From NCBI RefSeq assembly GCF_036711975.1, contig NC_091972.1:5709001-5773000 (forward strand): 64,000 bases of DNA, given 5' to 3'. The translations under genes were made by a program, and so were the position numbers. Shown piece after piece: positions 12,327 through 24,816 of the stretch. Origin of the DNA: Onthophagus taurus (lineage: Eukaryota > Arthropoda > Insecta > Coleoptera > Scarabaeidae). Every line of letters starts with the position of its first letter. Position 1 is the first letter of the stretch. The notes beneath the pieces were generated by a model that saw only the letters and a program-made list of their open reading frames with translations, made no database searches and had not been told where the DNA came from.

Positions 12327-12675
12327 CTTTCTTCGTAGATTTTTATATAAGGCGACAAATTATAACCGCAAATTGACACACGCGTGAACGAAACGTTCTC
12401 GAATAATACAGGCTACGTTCAGTAAATAATTTGACAGGAAAATAATTTTTAATCAAATTTTTACTTTATTTACTTATGGCAATTTATAAAATTGTAATTA
12501 AATAATTGTTTATAATCATAAAAATACATTTGTGTTAATATAATTATAAAAATTTTAAATCTATTCTATAATAAACATAACCTTTAAATCATTTATGTCA
12601 AATACAAAACATAACCTCAATATTACTTATTAATTAAAAATTTTAAAATAGCTCAAAAAGAAAATCTCAATAAGA
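12327..12675. promoter_or_regulatory. Shared upstream region of CCT3 and SKI2
   Basis: 349 bases lie between the start codons of two divergent housekeeping genes, the same distance as between TMEM50 and Sec13. No core promoter element can be assigned by eye. Confidence 0.5.
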
Positions 12676-15600
12676 ATGGAAAATTTAATTCCTCCGATTC
12701 TTCCCGATATCAATCAAGACTTGTATAATTATATAGTTTGTATTGACAAACTTCCCATTCATCAGTATGAAGAAAATCAGGAATTGTGGCCTAGAAAACC
12801 GAATGTACCCGCTTTATTTCATTGTGATGGATCACCTTTAGCTTCTACTTTAAAGGTAGAGTTTATTTGAGTCAATTTTATTTATTAATTTCATATAAAG
12901 TGAGATACTTATTTAGTTTTTTTTAAATGAAACAATTTAGGTTGTAAGAAATTTAGAAACGGGGGCAATAGAAGATTTTATTGAAGTTCCTATCGAGGGT
13001 GTAGGTGAAACTGCAAGAAACTCAACTTCATTAACAAGAGCCCCTGCACCAGCTTCAGAATCAATTCGGGGAAACGCCATGAATTTTCCATTTTGGCCAG
13101 CTGGTTATCCTAATCCATTTGAAGATTTAGAGGCGAAAGAAGAAAATATTTTATCTGGTAATTTTCAATTCAATAACATTTCTAAGATAAATAAAAATTA
13201 ATTAATTTTAGGAGAGATTTTAACAGTTCCTCCAGGATTTAAAAGAGGATTAGTTTTTGAACCTGATGGTGTAACAATTTGTAAAAACCCAATTGCTTAT
13301 GATAAATGTTTTGATATAAGACAAACAAATAATGTAATTGATATAGTGGACATTGTAAATAAAGAAAAAGACTTTATGGGGATTTGGAATAATAATAAAA
13401 AAGAAGAGGAAAAAATACCTAAACAAAATGAAGATCTTCCTGAAGAAGAAGAAGTTTTACCAAAAGAACCACCATTATTAAAAATTTCCGAACTGACTTC
13501 AACCGTCTCTTCAAAGGCGACAAAAACAGAATGGGCTGTTTTATTAGATTGCACCAAACCGATCGATGATTTTGAAGAACGTATACCTGAAATGGCTCAT
13601 AAATACAAATTCGATCTTGATATTTTTCAAAAACAAGCTATATTACAATTAGAACAGCATAACCACGTTTTCGTCGCTGCTCATACTTCCGCCGGAAAAA
13701 CCGTTGTAGCAGAATACGCCATTGCTTTAAGTCAAAAACACATGACAAGAACTATTTATACATCCCCAATTAAAGCGCTATCAAACCAGAAATATCGCGA
13801 TTTTAAAATGATTTTTAAAGACGTCGGTTTAATAACAGGAGATTTTCAAATTAATCAGAAAGCTGCTTGTTTAATTATGACTACAGAGATCTTAAGATCA
13901 ATGTTATATTGTGGTAGTGATGTAACTAGAGATTTAGAGTTTGTAATTTTTGATGAAGTTCATTATATTAACGATAAAGAACGCGGTCACGTTTGGGAAC
14001 AAGTCTTAATTTTACTCCCTGCTCATGTTTGTGTCGTACTTTTAAGTGCCACAGTACCAAATACCATGGAATTTGCCGACTGGTTAGGAAGAACGCATCA
14101 AAAAAAAGTTTACGTTGTAAGTACAGCAAAGAGACCTGTTCCATTACAACATTATTTATACACTGGAACCGGCGGGAGTACTAAAGATAATCGATTTTTG
14201 CTTTTAAATAGTTCAAATACTTGGGTTCAAGCTGGGTAATTAAATCGCATAATCAAATAAATGAGTTATTAACTTTTATTATTATTTTAGTTATACAAAA
14301 GCGAAAGATACACTTCCACCTCCAAGCGCTGTTATAAAAAAGTTTGCACCTCCTCAAGAAAAAACTTTATGGAACGCCCTAATTGGGCATCTTCAAAAAC
14401 ATGATTTACTCCCAGTCGTCGCTTTTACATTTTCACGAGCAAAATGCGATCAAAATGCGGATAATTTAAGAAGTTTAGATTTAACTACAGCGCGGGATAA
14501 ATCGAATATTCATCGCTTTTTCGAGGAATGCATAAAAAGCCTTAAAGAACCTGACCGACAAATTCCGCAAATCGTTAGAATGAGGGATATTTTGCAAAGA
14601 GGAATTGGCGTTCATCACAGCGGGGTTTTACCGATTATAAAAGAAATGGTTGAGATGTTATTTCAAAACGGTTTGGTTAAGTTACTCTTTGCCACAGAAA
14701 CTTTTGCTATGGGTGTAAATATGCCAGCTAGGACGGTCATTTTTGATTCAATCCAAAAACACGACGGAGTTGAATTAAGAACTTTAGCTCCTGCTGAGTA
14801 TATTCAAATGGCTGGAAGAGCTGGGAGAAGAGGATGTGATGATCAGGGTACTGTTATAATTTTGTGCAAACAAAAAATACCTGGGGAACAAATTCTAAAA
14901 GGAATGATGTTGGGAAGACCTAATCAACTAACTAGTCAGTTTAGGCTAACTTATGGAATGGTAATTTTATCAATAAAATATTTTTTTTTGTAATTCGCGT
15001 TGGTAATGAAAGCAAACGGGTGCTGTAATGACACTCCTTACAGCATCCGATGCTATAATGCGATTTTAGTAACATTTTATGGAACCAGTTCAAGTTGGTG
15101 ACATTGGGTCATTTATTTTTCTAATTGTCAATGTGACAATTTGAACTACATCTGTTGTTCGAACCTTCCGTGGGGCTTCTCTGCAAGTAGTGCATAGAAA
15201 ACAGCTTTGTAGAAATGCAATTCTCTAAAAAAGAAATCTCGTACTAAAAATTGAACGCATGTAGCGCCATCTCTTGGGGATTTTTTGAAATTATTCAGCT
15301 AAGAACCGAACCACTAGAATACATATTGGATTGGGTTTATGTATAAAAGCTCCAACCACAGAATAACTGTTTGTACACACTATGTGGCTCCAATTAACAT
15401 TCCGACTGGTTGGGAATTCCTCAGATGCAATTACACCTGTCAAATAATACCGCCACATTTGAATTTCACTGCATCATATGACATGTGAGATTGCATCTGA
15501 CGAGCTTTCAACCAGTTATAACTAAACTCCCTAGATTTACAAAGTACCGCGGTTTGTCGCCATTTTTGCTCGAAAGTCAAACGGGAAATGAAAACTATGT

Positions 15601-18222
15601 CGTTCTATTGATAACATTACGTCAAAACTCCTTTCTTTTTTCTCGTGGTACTCTTAAGAGTCGTAAGCCCTTCTTACTGCTATTTTTGCAACTCCAAAGG
15701 CAACAAGACGGCAATATTTTTGTAAATAAGTGGTGAGAAGCAGTGACAAGTTGTCAAACCGCCATTTTGGCTCGAAAACAGGCGTCATGAACCGCGGTAC
15801 TTTGTAAATCTAGGGACTTTAGTTATAACATTAGCTGAAACAAAGCTATAATGTCAATTATAATCTAATTAATTAATCATACCATTATTACTTTATTATA
15901 CTCTTACCGAAAAATCACTTTATTGACAACTTAGTGTCGTTTTCATTAGTCAATTCTGAACAAACTTCAACTTTTAAAATTCTTAGCGGCAAATTTAAAA
16001 AATATAACTCGAATTGGAATTTATACTTTGTAAATCAAAAAAATAATACTGGTAATAATTATTATTGCTGTCTCTTATCATTCCCACTATTAACAACAAA
16101 ATTGTTAGTTTAATTAAATTATTTCAGTATAGACGCTAATGCCCTCTTACGGGGAGATTTCGACATACAATCAGTCCCAAGGTCTCCTATCAAAAATACC
16201 TGGGGCTGAAGTAGTATTTTAATAGAACTCTGAACAATTTCTTTTTATTTCGGGAGGTGTCACGAAACATTTTCTACAGGTGAATACATTTTGTGTTTTG
16301 ACAATCTCTAATTGTCAAATCAAATTTCTATTTTCAAGTGTTACGGTGTCACCAACTGCTACATACCTATTTCTCTACATTGTCAAAATTTATTTTATTT
16401 TTGTTAAAAACAAGGATAAAAACGCGAATTACAAAAAATAGCATAAAAAACACGTTTCATAAGACTTAAAGCACTCATTCATTAAAAAACCACTCGTTTT
16501 TAAACTTGAATTCGTGCATTTCAAGCGTGTCTTACGAAACTAGTTTTTTAATATACTATTAAGTGTATTTAATTAAATTATTAATTAAAGGTGCTTAGTT
16601 TATTGAGAGGTGAGAGTTTAAGCGTTGAAGGGATGATGTCGAGGAGTTTTCGAGAAGCTGATCATCAAAGAAAAATGTTCGACGTCCATAGAAAATTAGA
16701 AAAAGTTGAGGAAACCCTTAAAGTTGAAACTAATCAAGAATTCAGCGAATATTTACAACCATTAGTTAAATTTTTTGATAGAGCTAATGATTACTTGAAA
16801 GTTCGCGAAGAAATTTTACCCGATATAATACAATTTCACCGCGTTTCTAAAGAATTAACCCCAGGAAAACTTCTATTAATAACCCACTCAAAGCATATAA
16901 ACAAATTAGCAATCCTTCTTTCCTCGAATTTAAAGGCATCCAAACCAATATTAAAAGTTTTAGTTTTATCTGATAATCATCAAAAAGAGGAGGAGGCGGT
17001 TCAAAAAGACTCTTGGTATAAGATGTTAGCCTTGGCGAAAAATGATATCTATCAACCAATCGGAACGGCTACCCATCAAGTTTTAACCATATCCTTATTA
17101 GATATCTTTGAAATTTGCTCGAAATCGATTAAAACCGATTGCGATTTAATCTTAAAAGACTGGGATAAAAGACAAATGCCCCGATTCAAAGACGACCCTC
17201 CAGGTCAAACGTGCCAACACGCAGTTCAAGATTTATTTGAAATTACAATCGCTATGTTTAATAAAAACGTAGCGAATTTACCGTTGAGATATTTAGATTT
17301 TTTGAATGATCTAAAAGTTGATGATGCTATTTTATATGATCATGTAAGAGAATTGGTTGAGTTAAAAGAAAAATTGTTGGATCATGTTGGGTGTGTACAA
17401 ATTCCGAATTTTGAGGAACAATTTTTGGGGGTTTTTAAACGAAAATCGCTTGAAGATGAAAAGAGGCATTTGAAATTTTTGGTTTCTCATGCGAGCATGT
17501 CGCTTTATCCGGATTACGAAAGCCGATTAGCTTTATTAAGAGACTTAGATTATGTTGATTCTAATAATCAAGGTGATTAATTTAATTTTTTTAATTAATT
17601 TTGTTTAAACTTAATTTTTTTTTAGTTCAATTAAAAGGAAGAGTTGCTTGTGAAATGGGAATGAACGAATTAGTTATAACTGAATTAGTTTTAAGAAACA
17701 TTTTAACAAGACTACAACCGGCGGAAGTAGCCGCTTTATTATCAAGCTTAGTTTTCCAAGCGAAAACTAAAAAAAATTTAGCCGATTTTACATTAACGGA
17801 AGAACTTAAAAACGTAAATCAATTTAACTTTAAAAAAATGAAATAATTATAAAATATATTTTTAGGGAATTGAATTTTTAAAAGACATGCATTCGGAAAT
17901 TACCGATTTAGAATTAAAACATCGAATAAGTAACGATTTGGGACGCGATGAAGAATTACATTTTGGGTTGGTGGAGGTTGTGTATAATTGGGCTTCTGAT
18001 AAACCGTTTGCTGAAATTATGGAGTTAACTGATGTCCAAGAGGGAATAATTGTTAGGTGTATTCAGCAATTGAATGAAACTATTTGCGATGTTAGAAACG
18101 CTGCAAGACTTATTGGTGATCCAACGCTTCAAAATAAAATGGAAGAAGCCAGCACAGCTATTAAAAGAGATATTGTTTTTGCTGCTAGTTTGTATACTCA
18201 GCGTGAAGGAGAACTTATATAA
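12676..18222 (+). CDS. SKIV2L: Superkiller complex RNA helicase SKI2 (SKIV2L, twister)
   Basis: Seven exons: 12676-12855, 12941-13157, 13212-14235, 14291-14960, 16591-17572, 17626-17813 and 17866-18222, encoding 1205 residues (human 1246). The helicase core shows the Walker A motif AHTSAGKT (about residue 288), the DEVH box (about 378), the SAT motif LLSATVPN (about 410) and motif [12 protein letters not shown] (about 646). The Ski2-type arch/insertion region and the C-terminal helical DSHCT domain follow. SKI2 unwinds RNA and, with SKI3 and SKI8, feeds it to the cytoplasmic exosome for 3'-to-5' decay. Intron 4 is 1.6 kb and full of transposon sequence; the other introns are 50-85 bases. All phases close. 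Confidence 0.96.
14984..16436. mobile_element. Possible 1.45-kb element with short inverted ends
   Basis: TTTTTGTAATTCGCG at the left is matched by CGCGAATTACAAAAA at the right, and the pair bounds almost the whole extra length of the intron. No transposase is visible and the target duplication cannot be read in the A/T runs. It may be a non-autonomous DNA transposon into which the 15.5-kb MITE later inserted. Confidence 0.4.
15523..15821. mobile_element. Complete 299-bp MITE with 8-bp target duplication
   Basis: Inverted repeats of 30 bases with one mismatch (15523-15552 and 15792-15821, containing CCTAGATTTACAAAGTACCG) enclose a short non-coding core. The 8 bases GTTATAAC occur directly outside both ends (15515-15522 and 15822-15829). 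An 8-bp duplication fits hAT or P-type transposases. Long perfect ends plus 8 bp resemble P-type ends more than short hAT ends, but the superfamily is not proven. A second, truncated copy is in BTBD9 intron 5. Confidence 0.88.
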
Positions 18223-19456
18223 TTGTAATAATAAAAGAAACGAAGAGATCTTGCTAATAATTTTTATTTATTTCCCATATTTAGGAATATTTCTCTGTTA
18301 GCTGTATCTGGCTTATTGATGAAAGACTATTCCATTAGCAATAATTACTCTTCTAAGTCCAACTTTTACCACATTTTGATGAATTTATCAATTAATCCCT
18401 ATTAATTTTGCTGATCACTTCGATAATTTCTTGTTAGATAACTTTACGCTAAAACGCTCGAGTTTAATTCGCGGCCAAGTCAAGCAACCCGGGGAGTAAA
18501 CCGAATCTATGTGGTATATATAGGTTTCTGCTTTACCTACAATACAACAATCTAGCGCTGATAACATATAAAACTACACTAACACTAGAACTAGAAACAT
18601 TCCGCTTAGCCGTACTTCTCTTAAGACGGCTGGTAGATGATAGGTAGTGCTAGTACGCATAAAATATCACTATGTTACACATTTTTATTGAACTAACACT
18701 GGACCCAGAACTAGAAAGTTTCGGGTTTAGCCGTTCGTCTTCAGACGTTAGTTCTAGTTTTAATTGTTATGCAGCGCTAGACCAAGAACTAGAATCATTC
18801 GTGTTTAGCCCTCTTAAGAGACGTGCAGCTAAACTCAAATCATTCTAGTTCTAGTTTTACTTACAATTAGATTGAGTGATTTACAATCGGATTAATTTCG
18901 GTTCCTAAGCCATGAAAATGCTTGTTCAACTCATCAAGCGAAAAACCTAGGTGAGGTTAAGTTGAGTACATGAGAGTGGAATAAAGAACACATTCAAATT
19001 TAAATACAAGAAAATTGTAGTAAGAATATCTTCAAGAACATTCTCGTCACACTGTGGCGCTGTAATCTTCCAATTACGAATTAGAATTCTTTATTTAAAG
19101 CCTTTAAATCAATGCGTTAGGTTGCTTCTACTAATTAATTGTTATATAACATTAATTATTAACTAATATTGTAAATTCCATCAAAATTCTTAATACGGTT
19201 TGCTTTACAAAATTTCCTTAACGTTTTTTCACTTTAGCGATATTATTTAAAGTGTTTAACGTAGCGTTACTGAAATAACCAAGCGATTTTTAGCTTTCAC
19301 CCATTGTTTACCTGTAAATCCTCTAGTATTTAACTAAATCTTCACCTTCTATTGACGTAATGGACAAATTATAGCACTTCAAAAAAGAAAAGTTTGTTTC
19401 AAATACGTTCATTGTACTTGAAGACTTAAGTGTCGTAACAACTTCTTTTCATTACC
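18223..19456. other. Intergenic region with hairpin repeats
   Basis: Between SKI2 and the next gene. A poly(A)-like AATAAA follows the SKI2 stop at 18230. The hairpin family occupies about 18568-18870, and the remainder is AT-rich with nothing recognisable. Confidence 0.6.
18568..18870. repeat. Hairpin-family cluster, three degenerate copies
   Basis: Three copies contain CTAACACTAG(A/G)ACC-AGAACTAGAA arms and GTTTAGCC-loop-GGCTAAA stems. The loops vary (TCTTAAGACGG, CGTCTTCAGACG, CTCTTAAGAGACGTG). The unit edges here continue into GCAGCGCTAGA, a sequence also seen around the 28.8-kb cluster. Confidence 0.8.
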
Positions 19457-22400
19457 ATGTATTTGAAGTTAATAATTACCGTTGTATTAATATTAGTGAA
19501 TTTCCAGTATTGTTCTTGTTCCCTTAATAAAAGTGGAAGTTATCTTGAAATGGAAAAGATCGATTTTAAAGATAGAAATCAAAGGTTTATCCATTTTAAT
19601 ACAGATGACAGCGGCGTTATACAAGTAAGAATTTTTTAAAGCTTTATTTTATTATTTTTAATTATTTTTTTTGTGAAATAGTGTAATCTTAAATTTCTTT
19701 TAGGTGGAATTGGCTTTTAATGTTCCTTTTATAAACATACCAACAAAACAAGCATTTAATATGACCAAAGGTGCAATGGCAAGTGTGAATGTAGGAAGTA
19801 TTGTGTTGGCAGGAGTTGTTGTTGCGGGAGCGGGCTTTGTATTACCTGCTTTATATCATTTTATATCAGCAAAAGGATCTTTATCATCAAAAGCAGATCG
19901 GAGTATGTTTTTTTAACTTTTTCAAAGCTCATAAATAGACTCATAACAGATAGATATTTTAATCCCGATAAGAAATAAAAAATAAAAACGATCACAAACA
20001 TACACAAAGACAAAACTACAAAACAACAAAACTACAAAAAGGTTACAAATCGATTGATATTTAATCGTGTGATATTCTACTCGAATAGAAAATCTACTTC
20101 TTGCCTTTCTTTCCTTTTTTGCCGCCTTTACCGCCCTTTCCTTTACCTTTACCCTTTCCTCCACCACCTTCAGGCTTATCCGATGGAATGTCTTTAGGAT
20201 CATATTGCGTATCTTGATGAACCACATTTTTCTTTTTCCTAAACCTTTCTGGATGGATAAGTCCAGCGGGAGGAGTAAATTCAATATCCAATTCGCTATC
20301 TGAGGAACTCTTTTCATCCTCACTACAGTAACAGAATTCATCTTCCATGCCCGGTTCAATCTGTATGGGCGGTTTATTTTTGGTTATTTTAAATTGCATC
20401 GGTGTACAATCCATGTATGGACTTTCATTTTCTTCCAGTTTGTATGGATCTTTCAAAGGATTCATTGTTATGAAGTAACAACCATCTTTTTTCTTTATTT
20501 GAAGCGTAGGTTTAGGAGGAACTGAGACGTCCGAGTCAGATTCATAAACTCCAAAAGCGTTCTTACGCTTTTTCTTTGGTTTGCTCGGAGTTGCTTGAAC
20601 TAAAGCTTTAAGTCCTAACGCGGCTCGATGCCGTTCTATCAATTCAAGCATAGTATGTGTCAATGCTCCGGGTTTCCACCCTCTTCTAGGCTAAAAATAA
20701 AATTGTTGTTCAAAATTAAAATTATTGTTACATTTTGTTACTACCTTTAACCTTCCAGGTTCTCTTATATTCCATAACCATCCCATGTTGTGTGGAACGT
20801 TTAATGTTGGTGTGACGCAATATCGATGACCAATTTTTACGCCAGGATAATTATCCCCACTATCTAAAGCAAATTTGTTTTTCCTCTTGCCTTGTTTTTT
20901 TGGTTTTGGTCTGTCGGCATCACCTCCTGGTCTTTTATCCGGTTTGTCTTTTGATTTTGCTTTAGCTTTTGTTGATGGACCGTTACCGCCACCGGCGCCT
21001 CCACCGGCGCCACCACCGGTGCCTCCACCGGTGCCACCACCGGTGCCACCACCTGCTTTACTAGGAGTATCCTTTTTTCCACTTACAGCATCCTTTTTAT
21101 TAGGATTGCATGTGTTACATTCGAGATTTCCACTCTTAGCCAAACACGTAGTAGGGACGCACGGTTCGACTTTATCGAGTTTGACTTCTTCAGGAGGTTT
21201 ATTGTCAACTGGAGCATCTTGTCCTCCTGAGCACTCCATGCACTCCAAACTTCCACCTGTCTTCATACACGAAAATGGCGTGCACGGTTCAATTTTATCT
21301 AATTTTCCAGTTACTAATTCTCTGGGTATATAACAAAAATGAAGTGTAGTTCTTGAAAAATATGAAAAGAACCTATGATTTACCCTTCTCCTATTATATT
21401 TCCTGAATTTGGTGATTTTCCACCAGCACACGGACATGGTTCTGGTTGAGTTGGTTTCCTATAAAAATTATTACATTTCTCAGATCTCGTTTCATAAAAC
21501 CTCTTTAACATCTTAACAATTCATAAAATCCCCATTACAAAATCTTCCTTGGTAGGATTTGAGAATTGAAAGAAGTCAATGATGAACGTGCAAAACAAAA
21601 AGATTTAAAGTAGTTTTATGAGACTGGGTCATAATAGAATTATTTACGTTTCTGGTGGTGTTTTTACTCCTGAACCGTTTGCACAAGGACAACTTTCCAC
21701 TTCTTTAAATTGAGGACTTGGTGGTTTTACACTAAACGGACACGAGGGATCATCGCAAGGACCAGATTCTTTCGAACCTCCTGATGGTGATTTAAATAAT
21801 GGACATCTTGGATCGTTACAAACTTCTTTATCTTGTTGTAGTATTTTTTCGTTAATTGGACAATTAGGATCGGTACACGGAGGAATTGCGTTAAATGGAC
21901 AATCAGGTATTTGACAAGGTATTGGCGGGCCAAAAGGACACCCTGGTACATCGCAAGGAGGTGGCATCGCATAGGGACACATGGGAGCTTTGCACGGAGC
22001 TGATACAGGTTTAAACATTTTATCGGCAAAATCTTGACCTTGTTTAATGGGACAATTCGGATTTTTACAACGATCTTTAGGTAATGGGTCGGGACAATCC
22101 CAATGAATTGGAGGGAGAGGATCCTCTACTTTATAGGGACAAGTTGGGGCACCACAATTTGGAGGCAATTTACTCATTTGAATTAGCGCTTCGTCTACGT
22201 CTTCATCACTAATTCCTAATCTTCTTTTTGTGTAAGGACATGTCGGTTCCCCACAAGCGGGGGCAACTTGTTTTCGTTTTACCTCTGGTTCGACAGGTTG
22301 TTGCATAAGTCTGGAATACGGACATGTGTTGGTACCACACGAAGAGATACTTAGGGCGTCTTTAGCTTTTTTGGCAGCTAGAATTTCCGCTGGGATTTGG

Positions 22401-24816
22401 GGGCAATTATCTGGGTCGTTGGGACAAAATCCTTTGCATGATTCATCGATGACGTTCTGGGCGAATGGACATGTTGCTTGACCGCATGGACCTAACGCTT
22501 TTTTGTATGAATCCACTAATTTATCGAAATTATCCATCAGGCTTTTGCATGCTTGTAGCGGTGATGATTGTTTATCATCCATTGGAGCACCCCCTTTTAG
22601 ACGTAATATATTTTTAGTTATACTTTCACTTGACAAATCTTGTACGCTTTTTTTAAATTTTTTAATCTTTTTCTTCAAGTTTTTCATTATTTTTGGTTCC
22701 TTTACGTTATAAATTCTCATTAATTCCTTTTCTTTTTCATCGGTTAATCCTCCTCCTCTTAATCTATTTTGGTTTAGCTTTTTGAGACATACATTTTCAT
22801 TATTGACATTTTTAGCTTCCTTAGAGAATCCACCACCTCTTAAACGTAACACATCTTTATTTACAGTATCACTGGATGAACTAACACTTTTCTTCGGGTG
22901 TTTTGATTCCTTTTTGCTTTTCTTTGTACCATCACCTTTCTTGCCGACGTTAACGTTTGATAATTCGTTTTCTTTATTACCTTCTGGTATTGCACCGCCT
23001 CTTAACCTAATTACTTTTTTCTGACACGAACAATAAGATCCCCCAGAGTCAACACTGCTAGTTTTACTTTTCGATTTTTTCGTTTTCCTTGGTTCGTAAT
23101 CTTGATCCGGCTGTTTAGGTTTTCGATACAAACCAAACGGGCCGTAATTCTCCATGGTTCCATTAGCGTGACTTAATCCGTAAGTTGTTGGAGGAACTAC
23201 ATGGCCGTACACAGTTCCTAAGCCTTGACCTGTGGCTAAAGGGCCAATTCCGTATTCTTTGAAGAGTTTCGCAGCAGGACAGTCTTTGTCGTTGCAAAGC
23301 ATGTTGTTGATGTTCTCGATAGTCAAATCTTCATCTGGAATTGGTTCTAGCCCGTTTAGTCCCGATGTGCTTGATCCTAAAATATCCGCTAACGTAATAA
23401 ATTTGTTATTATCCATGCGGAACATTAAAGACATCTGGTCGTCAGCAACAGTTTTATTGAAACGTTGAGTAATGATTTGTTCTAGATTGAAAGCTGATGG
23501 CATTACGGAACCGGGTACTTGTCTCCCTTGTTCCGCGAAGAATGTTTTGAAAAGTTTATCATCTAATTCGGTCGGATTTAAAGTAGGTCCTATTGGTATG
23601 TTGTCCATTGAGGTTCCCATTCCATATCTTTGACATTGAAATGTTGTAGCTGCATTAGGGCTTTTGTACAAATACACAGATTTCATTTGGCCGTCTTTTG
23701 GATCTTTTTGTTTTACGATTTGATACTGCGTTGTGATACTGTTTCCAAAACATGATAATCTAATAAAAACATCAATTGTGCCTGCATCGGCATCGGCTGG
23801 ATCTTTCATTACATAAGTGTCTCTTGAACTAACTGGAGTTATATAACCAGTATTATCATTGCAACTATCTACCATTTGAACGAAATCGGATTGCCAATTT
23901 ACTAAAGCAGTTCCAATAGGTGAAGGAGTATCTTTTTTGAATAGTGTTAATTCTAAAGGATATGCCGCAAATGATTTTAAGATCTTATCAACGGTACATG
24001 AAAACAAATACGATTTTCCTGATGCAAATTCCATTTCTAACGACTTGGAACCTTAAAAAATAAATTTAAAAGAGTTTCAAAAAAAATAAATTTGTTTTAC
24101 TTTCATCTGATCCTCCCAAACCATCGTTACGTATTTCTAAGCTGGTAATGTTACTCCACGCAGCAACGATATTAATCTGTTTCTTTTGAGGAAGATTGTC
24201 GGCATTGGCGAAGTAGATCGAGTCTACGAAAATTTCGACGAGAAACAACTGTTCCATATTCTTACCCACTTTTACTTACAAAAAAAAACATGCCCAGATT
24301 GGTGCTGTAATTTAGATATATTAGGGCCGACCCCGTTTTTCACAGACGAAATTTTGCGCAACCTCGACGTTGCATGTTTTTTATTTTGACAGTAGTGAAA
24401 TAAATATTTATTAATAATCTTTTGATTTGTTTCGTTGACATGGCTGCCCTTTATTATTAACATAATTTTTTTTAGGTGGTGATTTTGGAAATGCGATTTG
24501 GAATCGATTGAATTCAAGGATGCAAGATGTTTTAGAAGAAAACGATTTCGATAAATCGGCTTGTATTCAAAGAGTCGCTTGTTGGATTGTGAAAAATTCT
24601 TCGACAAAAGTTTCTAAGGGAATCGGGAACAGTGGCGATAAAATTATCGATGGTATATCATCAAGTGGATTTTTTAAAGATATGATACAAGATACTTTTT
24701 TGCATCATCCCGTTAAATTGGGATTAAAACGGGGGAGTTGTGCGAAAGAATACGGAAGATGTAAATTTAATCAAGAATATTTACAAGAAATTTTTATGAA
24801 GGTTGTACATATTTAG
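19457..24816 (+). CDS. Secreted/membrane orphan protein, DM4/DM12-like
   Basis: Three exons, 19457-19624, 19704-19902 and 24476-24816, encode 235 residues. A signal peptide (about residues 1-22, hydrophobic up to YCSCS) is followed by an acidic spacer. Next comes a Gly/Val-rich hydrophobic segment ending GAGFVLPALYHF, probably membrane-spanning. The C-terminal part has the cysteine layout C-x3-R-x2-C ... GSC-x4-YGRC, which resembles the insect DM4/DM12 family of unknown function. The similarity is by pattern only. Intron 2 is 4.6 kb and encloses a complete gene on the opposite strand. Phases close at both junctions, and exon 3 has no plausible alternative upstream partner. Confidence 0.75.
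20094..24257 (-). CDS. Large cysteine-rich orphan protein nested in an intron
   Basis: Five exons in transcription order: 24101-24257, 21648-24051, 21384-21458, 20745-21321 and 20094-20690, encoding 1269 residues. Residues 1 to about 200 look like a C2-type beta sandwich followed by a globular region. Four LRLRGG-like motifs occur near residues 398, 452, 479 and 534 in a lysine/serine-rich linker. Roughly twelve C-x4-CP(Y/F) repeats follow (about residues 550-830). Then come two EPC...C...LEC..C repeats, a Gly-rich tract, a segment with GHRYCVTP and MGWLWN, an RRGWKPGAL motif, and a Lys/Gly tail. It resembles insect-specific proteins annotated only as domains of unknown function, often testis-expressed; that is inference. 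The start is the first ATG in a short exon; an upstream GTG in frame is not used. The whole gene lies in intron 2 of the opposite-strand gene. Confidence 0.85.

Larger units (their letters stand above)
14961..16590. other. Transposon-filled intron 4 of SKI2
   Basis: This intron is 20-30 times longer than the gene's other introns. It contains the complete MITE at 15523-15821 and possible short inverted ends at 14984-14999 and 16421-16436. No host coding sequence was seen. Confidence 0.8.

Noticed and set aside
20875-21333. Plus-strand proline-rich open frame opposite the Gly-rich exon
   Set aside because: It is the mirror of the Gly-rich tract in the real minus-strand exon 20745-21321.
22585-23014. 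LRLRGG motifs as evidence of a polyubiquitin gene
   Set aside because: No ubiquitin fold precedes any motif; only the tail-like hexapeptide is present.
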